Shown here piece after piece: positions 1 through 9,623 of a stretch of 64,000 bases of DNA (the stretch's first letter is position 1; the number at the start of each line of letters is the position of its first letter). The stretch comes from an uncultured Muribaculaceae bacterium (GTDB lineage: Bacteria > Bacteroidota > Bacteroidia > Bacteroidales > Muribaculaceae), in contig CANNVE010000002.1 in assembly GCA_947525975.1 (NCBI GenBank), positions 62,001 to 126,000 of the forward strand. Direction: 5' to 3'. The notes beneath the pieces are model-generated. The model ran no database searches. It was not told the origin of the DNA and saw nothing but the letters and a program-made list of their open reading frames with translations. Made by a program: the position numbers and the translations under genes.

Positions 1-764
1 CGTTCAAGAGGCTTAAATGTGCGGTGAATCCCATTGGGGATGTTCTCATATTGAGACCTAACCAAGGCATTGCGAAAGAACCATGAATGTTTGGCAAAAC
101 TCTCATTGTTGACCTCAAAGCAGAAGCTACGGATATACTTTATCAGGAACACAGCGGTTGTGCGAGTATTGCCCTCGCCAAAAGCATGACTTTGCCAAAC
201 ACTTGATATAAACCGGGAAATATGGTTAATCGCTTCTTGCGCGGAATGGCTACTATAATCAAACTTTTTTTCCTCTGAAAAATCAAAGGTCAACAGTTCC
301 ATCAAATTTCCGGCATTGCCATATTCGATAGTATCACCGTCAAGGATCCATTGGTTCTTGGTGATGTTATATGTGCGGAACAATCCGGCGTGAGGCAGAA
401 TACCCTTGAAAAGATAGCCATGAATATGTGCCAACTCCATAGGGGAGAAGGTAAAAGCCTTCTGTGCCAACAGAGCATTGATGCGCTCCGATACACCGTC
501 CGCCTCAAGAGTACGGTCCGCCTCCGCCTTTTCCCGCACATCCTTCTGCTGATAATACTCTTCAAGTCGACGGCGTACTTCCTCTGCGCTTATCTTACCT
601 TCGATATTTTCTTTAGCCTGCGACACAAGAAAATCCGATGGAGTCAACCCATCAACCTGCTGCAAGCCGATGGCAATAGACCAGTTCTTCGCCCTCTGCA
701 CCTTATCCGGCTCAGAGGAACGCAAATACTGCTCAAACTCTTGATATTTATCTTCGTATGCCAT
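1..764 (-). CDS. Fic family protein with N-terminal VbhA-like antitoxin segment (3' end outside window)
   Basis: Translating the minus strand from the ATG at 762-764 gives about 254 open residues that leave the window before any stop, so the C-terminus is missing and the ORF track does not list it. The Fic active-site loop is present as HAFGEGNTR, matching HxFx(D/E)GNxR with the catalytic His, so AMP- (or other NMP-) transfer to a target hydroxyl is expected. The first ~70 residues (VDGLTPSDFL...NIEGKISAEEV) resemble the VbhA-type antitoxin fold that blocks ATP in Fic toxins. The aligned inhibitory motif looks degenerate (LQQVDG rather than S/TxxxE-G/N), so autoinhibition is only an inference. 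It lies 12 bp after the HNH gene and probably shares the restriction operon. Confidence 0.85.
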   Translation of the reverse strand, partial: MAYEDKYQEFEQYLRSSEPDKVQRAKNWSIAIGLQQVDGLTPSDFLVSQAKENIEGKISAEEVRRRLEEYYQQKDVREKAEADRTLEADGVSERINALLAQKAFTFSPMELAHIHGYLFKGILPHAGLFRTYNITKNQWILDGDTIEYGNAGNLMELLTFDFSEEKKFDYSSHSAQEAINHISRFISSVWQSHAFGEGNTRTTAVFLIKYIRSFCFEVNNESFAKHSWFFRNALVRSQYENIPNGIHRTFKPLE

Positions 765-776
765 GACTATATTATT

Positions 777-1610
777 TTAATCAAAATAATAATTGTTTTC
801 TTGGAATGAATAAAACTTTGAACGCCATTTCTCTAAAAGAACTGTATCTGAAGGATCATACAACGCAATCTTTTCCAAAACTCTTACCACTAACGCGTAA
901 AAATACATTCTCACCTCTCTCATTAAATTATTTCTGCCTAAATTATGTATTTCCCAATTAGGTTCATAAAATGGATTCTCATAATATGGAATTTCATCAA
1001 TTCGACTAAAATCCCAATTAAGTCGGTTGCATAACCTTTTTAAATTACCCATTAAGCAATGATCCGAATATTCAAAATACTCCATAAAATTTTCAATTTC
1101 GTTTAGCTTATCATCAAAAATGTTGATTAATTCATGAAATTGTAAATTTGTATCATATTCTCTATGTAAGTTAGATGTGTCGTTCAAATGAATACTATCT
1201 ATTGAATACCAAAATTGTTTCATTGAGTGTTGCAGTTGCTCAAGCATAATACGTGATAACTCCAAAATTATTCCCGAAAACTTTTCTTCATGTGAGCGTT
1301 TCATTTCTTTTAAGATCTCAACAGTATATTCCAAAGGGTTCCCATCAATTATTTTGTGATGACGGCTACAGAGCAGTATCAGATTATCATAACCATTGCA
1401 TTCGCTATCCGATAATGTATTATTGAAGCGTGGACCACCAGGAGAAAATGCTTCAATATGACAACACTCACCAGTAAGTTGGTTATCATCTTCAAATATC
1501 GGGACATGACATCCTGTAAATGCACAACAATTACCAGACCTGGCAAACAGAGCCCTTAAAACGGTAGGGTTTATTGCTCTACTTTTCTTTCCTGATGGTT
1601 CTAACTTCAT
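777..1610 (-). CDS. HNH endonuclease family protein
   Basis: This 277-residue protein has an N-terminal HNH/McrA-like nuclease module: CAFTGC and LLCSRHHKIID supply a probable Cys/His zinc knuckle, and GECCHIEAFSPGG supplies the catalytic His region (residues ~28-95). The C-terminal two thirds (helix-rich, many aromatic and acidic residues) match no family I recognise. The gene is co-directional with hsdMSR and sits between the unknown 212-residue gene and Fic, in AT-rich DNA. This points to a defence or restriction accessory role. The HNH assignment is firm; the substrate and the role of the C-terminus are unknown. Confidence 0.8.
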   Translation of the reverse strand: MKLEPSGKKSRAINPTVLRALFARSGNCCAFTGCHVPIFEDDNQLTGECCHIEAFSPGGPRFNNTLSDSECNGYDNLILLCSRHHKIIDGNPLEYTVEILKEMKRSHEEKFSGIILELSRIMLEQLQHSMKQFWYSIDSIHLNDTSNLHREYDTNLQFHELINIFDDKLNEIENFMEYFEYSDHCLMGNLKRLCNRLNWDFSRIDEIPYYENPFYEPNWEIHNLGRNNLMREVRMYFYALVVRVLEKIALYDPSDTVLLEKWRSKFYSFQENNYYFD

Positions 1611-1706
1611 AAAATGACAACAAGTTTATCAATTATATAATTGTTATTCTAATTCATTGACCTTTATTGATTGACGAATGAAAGACAGTTTAAAAATTAT
1701 GGCGCG

Positions 1707-2345
1707 TTAGATGATTTCTACCTTAACTTGTATATGAAATGCCTCGGCAATGGTGAGGATTTGTTTGCGTTTGGTGGCGGTATCGGAGCAGGTCATCAGT
1801 AGATATCCGTTGCCGAGTGGCTTTTGAGCAGTTTGGTATTTCTTATCTACTGTATTGCTGACAAGGGGGATTTTGTTGGCGATTATACCAACGGCTCGCA
1901 CTTTGTCAACTCCGACCTTAAGTACAAATTTATGCAATGATTCCCATGCTGTACGCTCTTCGATGATTGAGCCGTCTGGCATAGTTATTCTTAGTCGAGT
2001 GCGTGGGTTTGTTACAACCTTTTTGCCACCCTTTTTCTTCTCAGTGTGTTCAACAACTGGATCAGGTTTGATTTCCACCGCGTCTGGTAGAACTTCGGTT
2101 ATATTTCGTTTTCGAGATAGGCTTACTTTAAGAGGGACGCCAGGCCCATAGTCAACTACTAAGACAAGCTCTCGCTGAACCTGAGCCAATGCTGGTTCAA
2201 TCTTCTCAGTAAGCGTTGGGAGAATCTCAGTGCGGATAAGATCCTCTTCAAGTTTGGCGGCTTCCTGTTTCAGCCGTTCATCAATGGGGAGATTAAGTTT
2301 CCGCAGATTCTCCATTGTTATATACAGTTCGCTCAGCGTTGACAT
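1707..2345 (-). CDS. Unrecognised restriction-island protein (212 aa)
   Basis: I do not recognise the family. The N-terminus (residues 1-60) is strongly helical and acidic. A lysine-rich linker (EKKKGGKK, ~105) is followed by a C-terminal domain beginning TRLRITMPDG with an AWESLHKFVLKVGVDKV stretch and a beta-rich end. That layout suggests a small nucleic-acid- or protein-binding C-terminal domain. It starts 6 bp downstream of the 122-residue gene and precedes the HNH gene by 96 bp on the same strand, so it is probably translated from the hsd transcript. There are no transmembrane segments. An accessory role in the restriction island is inferred from position only. Confidence 0.6.
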   Translation of the reverse strand: MSTLSELYITMENLRKLNLPIDERLKQEAAKLEEDLIRTEILPTLTEKIEPALAQVQRELVLVVDYGPGVPLKVSLSRKRNITEVLPDAVEIKPDPVVEHTEKKKGGKKVVTNPRTRLRITMPDGSIIEERTAWESLHKFVLKVGVDKVRAVGIIANKIPLVSNTVDKKYQTAQKPLGNGYLLMTCSDTATKRKQILTIAEAFHIQVKVEII

Positions 2346-2351
2346 AGTTAT

Positions 2352-2720
2352 TTATATTATAGGGATTCGCATTTGATATAGTTTATTATACCAATCGTTT
2401 TTTAGTCTGTTTGCTTCATGGTCAATTTCATTTGATTCACGAAGTTTCTCCGGCTCTTTCAAATCACGAAAAATTAATAGTGCTTTATTGACTTGTTTAT
2501 AATATTCAACAGCATTATCAATCGTTTTTGAAGGTATGGCTGAAATCGCCGCCTTGCCATTCAGGACATTTATCAGAGCCCTGAAATCTGAACTATAAGA
2601 GTTGGCTGAAATTGAGCGCAATACAGATTCATCTTCAGGCTTCATCATTGGCGAAAATACTTCAATGAAACGAGAAAAATCATCTCTACCATCTGGTTGA
2701 TTATAATTGAATTGATTCAT
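2352..2720 (-). CDS. Hypothetical protein (122 aa) in restriction operon
   Basis: This small soluble protein has no recognised motif. Composition is mixed and helical, with charged residues concentrated toward the C-terminus (KLRESNEIDHEANRLKNDWY). It is packed between the membrane protein gene (26 bp upstream) and the 212-residue gene (6 bp downstream), all on the minus strand, which is the best evidence that it is real. Base composition matches the AT-rich island rather than the flanking chromosome. Function is unknown; it may act together with one of its two neighbours. Confidence 0.55.
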   Translation of the reverse strand: MNQFNYNQPDGRDDFSRFIEVFSPMMKPEDESVLRSISANSYSSDFRALINVLNGKAAISAIPSKTIDNAVEYYKQVNKALLIFRDLKEPEKLRESNEIDHEANRLKNDWYNKLYQMRIPII

Positions 2721-2746
2721 ATTCGTTTTTGTAATAAAACTACACC

Positions 2747-3259
2747 TTAATATATAATTTGATGCTTTTGAGAATCTTGAGTATAGTTGAGATACTCTAA
2801 CGTTGGTAGAATAAATGCTTGAAGCCTTTTATTCATCATATATATTACGGATAGTTGGATGTATCGTTTTAATGCTTCTTCCGGAACATCGTGTCCGCTT
2901 ACATAGGTATTTGGTTTAGAAAGTTTTTCTTTTGTTTCATCTTTAATCTTGATATTGTAAGGCTCATATCCATAGATGCTATAAGGGCCATTACTCTTTT
3001 TGTACTCCCAAGTATATGGGAAGGAATCACCCATACCTCCTTCTTTGAATTCTGATAGGATGTTATTCAATCTCCTTTTAAAAATCAAATACTTGCTTAA
3101 TTTATAAGTCAGGTACACTACGACTATTACCGAGAGCCAAAGCCATACGGGGATATTGTAATTCCACAGCCATTTTTCTGTGATGGAATATAGGATTCCT
3201 GATGCAATTAAGCTACTAATTACACCGAAAATTATACCTTTAATGGTTTCTTTGTTCAT
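2747..3259 (-). CDS. Hypothetical membrane protein with two N-terminal TM helices (170 aa)
   Basis: Two hydrophobic segments occupy about residues 8-28 (IIFGVISSLIASGILYSI) and 37-56 (VWLWLSVIVVVYLTYKL). They are followed by a soluble cytoplasmic-type domain of about 110 residues with no recognised motif. The gene begins 63 bp after hsdR on the same strand and is followed by two more unknown genes. In defence islands a small membrane protein beside soluble partners can be an effector, but nothing in the sequence proves that here. Start chosen at the only ATG before the first TM helix. Confidence 0.55.
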   Translation of the reverse strand: MNKETIKGIIFGVISSLIASGILYSITEKWLWNYNIPVWLWLSVIVVVYLTYKLSKYLIFKRRLNNILSEFKEGGMGDSFPYTWEYKKSNGPYSIYGYEPYNIKIKDETKEKLSKPNTYVSGHDVPEEALKRYIQLSVIYMMNKRLQAFILPTLEYLNYTQDSQKHQIIY

Positions 3260-3322
3260 AATTGTTGTAGTATTTATAAGTTAATGAATTCGTATTTTTC
3301 TCGAGAAGTTAAAGTTTTTGTA

Positions 3323-6300
3323 CTAACTTGCGAAAAGGTATCCGCCATTTTGAGATGCACGGATAATGAATTGATTACATAGAAGTTCATTTTTCTCTCT
3401 GAATGTTGTACGGTCGTAGCAGTCCGGCAACGTCATGTCAAGAGTATCTCTAACGAACAAGATGAAGGAGCTTTTCTTAGAACTATCTTTATACCAATCA
3501 GTGGTAAACAGCTGGTCTTGATTTGACTTCAATTTTGAAAGCAAATCACGGGCGGCAGCTTTCACTTTAACGACATCTTCTTTTGAGAGATTTTCCTTGC
3601 GGAGTATATCAAACACTTCAAGTTCTTCTTCCGTAAGACCCTCTTCGGATGCGCGGCGTTGTTCAGCCGACATACGTGTGAGCAGCTCCATCAGTTCTCG
3701 GAATGCTTGCTCAGATTCTGTGCTGCCGGCATTATAACGGTCGATAATGCGTTGAAATTCCTCTGCAAAAGTGCGACGCTCGCTGTTTTGATTGAGCATT
3801 GCATCGAGTTTTTGCGAGATGAAATCTTCAAGATCAGCGATTTCAAGTGCTTTGCACTTTGATTCGCCGTATTGTTCACGGAGTTTGTCTATATCAAGAC
3901 GGCTAAGGTCAAATTCTCCAAACTCCTTGATAGTGTACTCTCTATTCTCAGCCGGGCCGTCACCTTTCGGCACAATACTCTGATTGAGCAAATCTTTGAT
4001 GCGGCGACGAGCAGAATCAAGATTGCCACGGTCAACTGAGTTATCTATAACTTGTCGGAGGTAATGGATAACCTCAGCCATCACAAAATCTTCTTTGATG
4101 CTTATAATGTCGGGCAAACATTCATCATAAATCAGTGAAATGGTGTTGTCGAACACCGCGAATTGAGCCTTGCGTTCAACAGGATTTATGAGAATGTTTG
4201 CGTATTGGTCAAAGAGTGAGATTTGATTAAAAGCTTTATTGAGGTTGAGAATCTTATGTAAATCGACATCAAGCCCACGGCACCATTCCACGCACTGAGA
4301 AATGGCAGAACGAAGATGAGCATATAGTTCATCAAGTGTCATAGCCGCAGGGGTATTGCCTCCGGGGGTGTCTGCGCCGGGACTATCGGACTCCTCCTCG
4401 TCACCGTCTCCTTGCGTATCTCCATAGGTGGCAAAAGCTTTTTTCAGACTGCCGAAGATGTTGCAGTAAGAGATAATCTGACCGCACGATTTTTCTCGTC
4501 CAAGCGCGTCAAGAGTTGAGCATCGACGATTGGCACGCGCGATAGTCTGCATAAGATTTTGCCCTGCAAGAGGCTTATCCATATAAAGAGTTGACACCAT
4601 TGGAGAGTCGAAGCCAGTGAGCCACATAGAGCATACAAAAACAATCCGCAGAGGGTTGTTTTCAACTCGAAATTGGTCTTGCAATTCCTGTCCTTCTTCG
4701 TTAACATCGATCATACGCTCGCGATGAGGACGAAGGTTTAGACCTTCGGCAGCAAAGCGTTCATCATCGCCTTGGCTTTCGCTGATTACTACGGCCATAT
4801 CGGTAGAGCGCATCCACTCACGGATTTTCAACTTGTCCTGATACTCTGCCGATGTAGGATTGAGCGACATCAGTTCGTGGTTGATGTCGGCAATCTTTTG
4901 CTGCCATTTAGCGGTGACAAGGTCATACATTCTGACAGCGGTAAAGCGGTCAACGCTTACCACCATTGCCTTGCCGAGATAGCCACGGTTTATGATATGC
5001 TCCACTATATCATCAGCAATCTTGGCAAGACGCGCCGGACGGCGGAGTATTTCAAGCTCCTTGGCATACTCGCGTTCGAGGCGTTGACGGCTGTCATCAT
5101 CAAGTTCTTCATCTTGAAGAATATTGATGAAGTCGGCATTGAACGTCGGATTTTCATTCTGCACCTCAGGCAGGTGGTTGCGATAAGTGAGGCGCACGGT
5201 GGCATCATCCTGCACAGCCTGACTGAAATTATATTCGCTGACCGTTTCGCCAAACCATTTGTTGGTGAGTTTTTTACTTCCGAAAAGCGGCGTGCCGGTA
5301 AACGCCATATACTTGGCGTTAGGCAACCCTGCCCTGAGATTTTCAGCAAGCGATTTATATTGTGTGCGATGAGCCTCATCGATAAAAACAATGATATCAT
5401 CTCGTTCTGAGAGAATGGGATATTTTTTGCGTTTATCGTAGCGGAATTTCTGAATAAGCGTAAAGAGTATGCGGTGATCTTCTTTTTCAAGCATAGTACG
5501 GAGACGGTCGCTTGTTTTAGGCTGGCAGTCTTCGTCCGCACTCATAAAGCCGCTATGCAAAAAGTTGCGGTAAATCTGACTGTCGAGGTCTTCACGGTCG
5601 GTAATGATAAGGAACGTGAAATTACCCGGGAAGCGGTTTTTAAGCAAGCGGGCGAGGTACACCATTGAGAAACTTTTGCCGCTTCCCTGTGTGTGCCAGA
5701 ACACGCCCATCTTTCCGCGGTCTTCTTCGCGAGGAGAGCCGCAAAGATATTTATAACGTTCGACGGCTCTGCTCACTCCAAGGAATTGATGATTTTTGGC
5801 ACATATCTTTTTGGTGCCGTTGTAGAAAAGGATATAATTGTGGATGTAGTCAAGCAAATTTTCCTTTTCCAGTAACGAGTGAGCCATTACATCAAGACTG
5901 ATTTTCTCGCTTTCGATTTCATCTTTGTTGATTTTATCCTCCTCGGAAGCTCTGAACCAAGGGGCGAAAAAAGCCCAGTCGGCATAAGTCGCACCTATGC
6001 GGGTATGCAAGCCATTGCTCGCAACGAGCACGGCGTTATAGGCCATAAGTTGAGGAATGGCATCTTTGTATCTTGTCAAGTTGTTGGAGAAAGCCTCCTT
6101 GACAGGAATGTTGCTATCTTTTAACTCAATGGTTATGAGCGGCAGTCCATTGACATATACAATGACATCAGGGCGCAGACGGTAAACATAGCCTTGGATC
6201 CAAAGTTGGTTGACAACATCGAATTGGTTACTTGTCGGTTTCTCCCAATCTATGAATTGCACGGTGCGTGGCTCACGTTTGCCGTTGGCTTGAAGCACCG

Positions 6301-6619
6301 GCATCTTATAGCCGTTGATAATCCGCGAAAGGATTGTGGCGTTGAGCGTAGCCGGGTCGGAGTGCAGGTCAATGTCATTAAGTGCGGCCACGGCTGTATT
6401 CACATCTGCGTCATCGAAGCCTTGCTGTCGGTCGGTGGCCGAAGCATTTATGCGCTTGACCTCGCGGCGGAGTACGTCGAGGTTAAGCACACCGCGCTCC
6501 GAGCTGCGATGCAAGTGGTCGGTAGCATAGCAATTGAAATGATTGTCGTAGCCCAATTCATTGAGGCATACATTAATCAGTTCTCTCTCTATATCATCTT
6601 CCTTAATAAAGTATCTCAT
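3323..6619 (-). CDS. hsdR: Type I restriction enzyme, R subunit
   Basis: This 1098-residue motor/nuclease subunit is of normal length for HsdR. An N-terminal PD-(D/E)XK nuclease is visible at D151 and E165-L-K (PDVIVYVNGLPLITIELK). The SF2 helicase core starts with Walker A (HTQGSGKSFSM, ~309-319), then a DEAH box (FIDEAHRTQY) and motif III (AFTGTPLFG), and ends with motif VI-like QTIARANRR. It translocates DNA and cuts non-methylated DNA in complex with HsdM and HsdS. It lies 13 bp after hsdS and is last of the three canonical subunits. All motifs are intact, so the system is probably functional. Confidence 0.96.
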   Translation of the reverse strand: MRYFIKEDDIERELINVCLNELGYDNHFNCYATDHLHRSSERGVLNLDVLRREVKRINASATDRQQGFDDADVNTAVAALNDIDLHSDPATLNATILSRIINGYKMPVLQANGKREPRTVQFIDWEKPTSNQFDVVNQLWIQGYVYRLRPDVIVYVNGLPLITIELKDSNIPVKEAFSNNLTRYKDAIPQLMAYNAVLVASNGLHTRIGATYADWAFFAPWFRASEEDKINKDEIESEKISLDVMAHSLLEKENLLDYIHNYILFYNGTKKICAKNHQFLGVSRAVERYKYLCGSPREEDRGKMGVFWHTQGSGKSFSMVYLARLLKNRFPGNFTFLIITDREDLDSQIYRNFLHSGFMSADEDCQPKTSDRLRTMLEKEDHRILFTLIQKFRYDKRKKYPILSERDDIIVFIDEAHRTQYKSLAENLRAGLPNAKYMAFTGTPLFGSKKLTNKWFGETVSEYNFSQAVQDDATVRLTYRNHLPEVQNENPTFNADFINILQDEELDDDSRQRLEREYAKELEILRRPARLAKIADDIVEHIINRGYLGKAMVVSVDRFTAVRMYDLVTAKWQQKIADINHELMSLNPTSAEYQDKLKIREWMRSTDMAVVISESQGDDERFAAEGLNLRPHRERMIDVNEEGQELQDQFRVENNPLRIVFVCSMWLTGFDSPMVSTLYMDKPLAGQNLMQTIARANRRCSTLDALGREKSCGQIISYCNIFGSLKKAFATYGDTQGDGDEEESDSPGADTPGGNTPAAMTLDELYAHLRSAISQCVEWCRGLDVDLHKILNLNKAFNQISLFDQYANILINPVERKAQFAVFDNTISLIYDECLPDIISIKEDFVMAEVIHYLRQVIDNSVDRGNLDSARRRIKDLLNQSIVPKGDGPAENREYTIKEFGEFDLSRLDIDKLREQYGESKCKALEIADLEDFISQKLDAMLNQNSERRTFAEEFQRIIDRYNAGSTESEQAFRELMELLTRMSAEQRRASEEGLTEEELEVFDILRKENLSKEDVVKVKAAARDLLSKLKSNQDQLFTTDWYKDSSKKSSFILFVRDTLDMTLPDCYDRTTFREKNELLCNQFIIRASQNGGYLFAS

Positions 6620-6632
6620 TGCGGCAAACGAT

Positions 6633-7790
6633 TTAAGGTGTCACTTCAAGCTGACCGCTCATAAGTTGAGGCAACAAACGGTCGCGCATCTGCTGAAGTT
6701 GGGAATTTTTAGAGGTTAGAATTTCCATTTCATCGACAATAGGGGAAATTATATCGTCGAATTGCTGTATTATCTTTAGAGAAGGAATCAGAAGAAGCTG
6801 TTTCCTTATTGCAGATGGCTTTAAATGCAGTACATTGGAACCATTAGCAAACTCGGAAATAAACTTACTATATCCACCAAATCTAAACATCGTATATAAA
6901 AAGATATTAGGAAGTTTAGACTTGACTCTTGCTAAATCGGTGGAAATTATAGCCGTTTCAGAGTATTCTGGAATAAGCGTGACAGCTCCAACCGTGCGGC
7001 GGTCTTGCGTCATATCAGTTACACCCATAACCAAATCACCTTTTTTTACTATATGCTGAGGTTTGTAATTGCCTGCAAATAGTTTCAAACCATCATAGTT
7101 GTAGCCACCGTATGATTTGATGTTTTTTAGATTGATTAGTTTTACACCCTCAGTAACATCTATTTCTTCGGAAGTATAAGAGCAACCTCTGTCAAATTTA
7201 ATAAATTCTTCCAGTTGCTTGTATTCCCAACCTTTGGGTAAGCCATCGACAAACTCGGTGGTTTCGTGGCCGGGGAAGCGGAAAAACACAAACCACTCAC
7301 GATATGTACGCATAGCCATTTCTTCCAAAATTGCTATGCGCTTATTGTTTAATTCAATACTATCATCATAGTTTGTTAAAATTGAAACAATTTTTTGTTG
7401 AGAGACTAATGAAGGTATCTCTATTGCAATGTTTCTAATCAAAGAGGGTGTTACATGAGGAATTGCCGACCCTCTTTGAGAATGACTTAATTCAGATTGC
7501 TTGCTTTTCAACAAGTAATAAAGAAAGTCATGATCTATATTTTTTGTGGGGTCTATGATAAAACCATCGGTTACGAATATGGGTTCTTTCCAAAATGAAA
7601 CATATCCAGCAGATGCTCCACTTCGAGAAATAACAATAGTTTTCCCATCTCTGTTATATTGATTAATGTAATACGCAGGAGCTTTGCCACCAAGAATTAC
7701 AGGATATGGGCCTACAGTAGCATCTTTACGAGTGATTGCTTTCCCTTTCTTAATGGAAATTACATCTCCGAATTTGCAGTGATGCCACAT
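6633..7790 (-). CDS. hsdS: Type I restriction enzyme, specificity subunit
   Basis: This 385-residue HsdS has two target-recognition domains (about residues 1-145 and 185-345). The conserved helical spacers are visible (NNKRIAILEEMAMRTYREWF centrally, and RDRLLPQLMSGQLEV at the end). The TRDs set the bipartite recognition sequence for methylation and cleavage; that sequence cannot be predicted by eye. The start overlaps the hsdM stop by one base (TAATG), showing translational coupling. No second or inverted hsdS copy and no recombinase sits beside it, so there is no sign of shufflon-type specificity switching in this window. Confidence 0.94.
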   Translation of the reverse strand: MWHHCKFGDVISIKKGKAITRKDATVGPYPVILGGKAPAYYINQYNRDGKTIVISRSGASAGYVSFWKEPIFVTDGFIIDPTKNIDHDFLYYLLKSKQSELSHSQRGSAIPHVTPSLIRNIAIEIPSLVSQQKIVSILTNYDDSIELNNKRIAILEEMAMRTYREWFVFFRFPGHETTEFVDGLPKGWEYKQLEEFIKFDRGCSYTSEEIDVTEGVKLINLKNIKSYGGYNYDGLKLFAGNYKPQHIVKKGDLVMGVTDMTQDRRTVGAVTLIPEYSETAIISTDLARVKSKLPNIFLYTMFRFGGYSKFISEFANGSNVLHLKPSAIRKQLLLIPSLKIIQQFDDIISPIVDEMEILTSKNSQLQQMRDRLLPQLMSGQLEVTP

Positions 7791-9613
7791 TATATACCAA
7801 ACTTATTAAGGTTTTCAATAATGTTCTCCATTAGCTCATTGCTTCTATCGTTCAAAGCGCAGAGTTCAGATTTGAGAGAGGTCATACTTTCGCGGAAATC
7901 GTTGAGGTCTTCAACGTCGAAGATGACACCGACATAGCGACCGGGGTTGAGCGAGTAGTCCTGTTCGCGAATTTCTTCAATGGAGGCTGCTTTGCAAAGG
8001 CCGATAACATCGCGATACTTGCCGTCGGGGAAGTTGTCTATAAGCCATTGGCGCATAGAAGTTAAATGGTTTAACTCTTTTTTGGCCTCGGCCAAAGCGG
8101 TTTCGGCTGCATCAATACGGCGTTTGATGTCGTTTTTAAGATTTTTGCCGGGATTTTCCGACAGGGATGTTTTAGCTTCGAGGGTTGCTGCTTTTTTTTC
8201 TTCAACGCAACTCTCATATTTGGTGGTCAAATCGTGGATGCGGTTGTCGTAATGCGACATTAGCAAGTGCCAATAGGCTTCATCACCTTGGTAAATGTGA
8301 CGGATGCAAGCGAGGTTGGCGACATGCTCATCGGTAAACTCTCGATGTGCGCGGTCAACCTGTTTATAGAAATTGCGGGCGTTGATGAAAAGCACACGCT
8401 TATCCTCGCGTCGTGCTTTGTCAAAGAACCAAATAGTGGCAGGCAGCGTGACAGAGAAGAACATATTGCTCGGCAGTGAAAGCATCGCGCTCACAATGCC
8501 GTCCTCAACCAAACGGGCGCGTATCTCGGCCTCCGACTTGCCGGCATCTGTGGCAATCGAAGCCATAACGAGAGCTGCTCGCCCGGTGTCATTAAGTGCC
8601 GTGGCGAATTGATTTATCCAAAGATAATTTGCATTAGGCACGGTTTCTCCATCCTTGCTCTTGGATTTGGTCTTGTTTTTTGGTATGCCAAATGTATTGA
8701 ATCGAGGGTCATCCTTTACTTTGTCGTAGCTTACATCATCAACATTAAAAGGAGGATTTGCCATTACAAAATCAAACGTGCCAAATGAATTGTGAGGGTC
8801 GCTGTAATAGCTGTTGGCTTGAACTATGTTCCCGTTCAAGCCGTGGAGGAACATATTCATTCGGGCGAGCTTTACGGTTTCGTTTTCTTTCTCGATACCA
8901 TAAACGCTGATACGGTCGGGGCGGTCGTTGCTGCGCTGAACGAAGTCGGCACTTTGCACGAACATACCGCCCGAACCACAGGCAGGGTCAAGGATGCGTC
9001 CTTGATATGGCTCTATCATTTCAACCATGAGACGGACAACGGAGGTCGGGGTGTAATATTCACCGCCACCTTTGCCCTCACTGCTTGCGAATTTGCCGAG
9101 GAAATACTCGTAAACCTTACCGAATACGTCACCCTCCAAATCACGAGGAATTGAATTGATGATTTTCAGAAGCGAGGCAGTGAGCGAATAGTCGCGTATG
9201 TTTTCGCCGTCTTCCTTAGGTTCAAGATTGAAATATTCATCTTTGGGGAGTGAGCCTACGAGTTCGGGCTTGTGTTGCTCTATACCCTCCATTGCCTGTT
9301 TGATAGCAAGGGGAATATCCTCTTGCTCGCTCAAACTAAGTAAATAGTCAAAATGAGATTTCTCCGGCAGATAATATCCGCATTTGCTCAAAGCGATTTC
9401 CTCACGTGTTTTCGGGTTACGGGTATTCTGTGAAGCGGAATATTCGGCTTCAATCTCATCTTTGAACTTATCGTATTTGTTTGATGCAAAACGTAGGAAT
9501 ATTAGCCCCAATAATGGGGTTGAATATTGTGTCGATTTAAGACCGCTCTCTGAACGCAACTTGTCTGCTGCTTCCCACAGTCTATCCTCAAATTGTTTCA
9601 GCTCCTCTGCCAT
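7790..9613 (-). CDS. hsdM: Type I restriction enzyme, modification methyltransferase subunit
   Basis: This 607-residue N6-adenine methyltransferase has an N-terminal HsdM helical domain. AdoMet-binding motif I is LDPACGSGGMF, and catalytic motif IV is NPPF (FDFVMANPPFNVDD). The C-terminal coiled-coil region (KKAATLEAKTSL... to the end) is where HsdS binds. With HsdS it methylates host DNA and forms the core of the restriction complex. It is the first gene of the operon and follows a 170-nt leader containing a notable RNA structure. The start ATG is at 9611-9613. Confidence 0.96.
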   Translation of the reverse strand: MAEELKQFEDRLWEAADKLRSESGLKSTQYSTPLLGLIFLRFASNKYDKFKDEIEAEYSASQNTRNPKTREEIALSKCGYYLPEKSHFDYLLSLSEQEDIPLAIKQAMEGIEQHKPELVGSLPKDEYFNLEPKEDGENIRDYSLTASLLKIINSIPRDLEGDVFGKVYEYFLGKFASSEGKGGGEYYTPTSVVRLMVEMIEPYQGRILDPACGSGGMFVQSADFVQRSNDRPDRISVYGIEKENETVKLARMNMFLHGLNGNIVQANSYYSDPHNSFGTFDFVMANPPFNVDDVSYDKVKDDPRFNTFGIPKNKTKSKSKDGETVPNANYLWINQFATALNDTGRAALVMASIATDAGKSEAEIRARLVEDGIVSAMLSLPSNMFFSVTLPATIWFFDKARREDKRVLFINARNFYKQVDRAHREFTDEHVANLACIRHIYQGDEAYWHLLMSHYDNRIHDLTTKYESCVEEKKAATLEAKTSLSENPGKNLKNDIKRRIDAAETALAEAKKELNHLTSMRQWLIDNFPDGKYRDVIGLCKAASIEEIREQDYSLNPGRYVGVIFDVEDLNDFRESMTSLKSELCALNDRSNELMENIIENLNKFGI

Positions 9614-9623
9614 AGTTAAAAAC

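Noticed and set aside
6633-7790. Phase-variable hsdS shufflon
   Set aside because: Only one hsdS copy, no inverted partial hsdS genes and no nearby recombinase on this side of the island.
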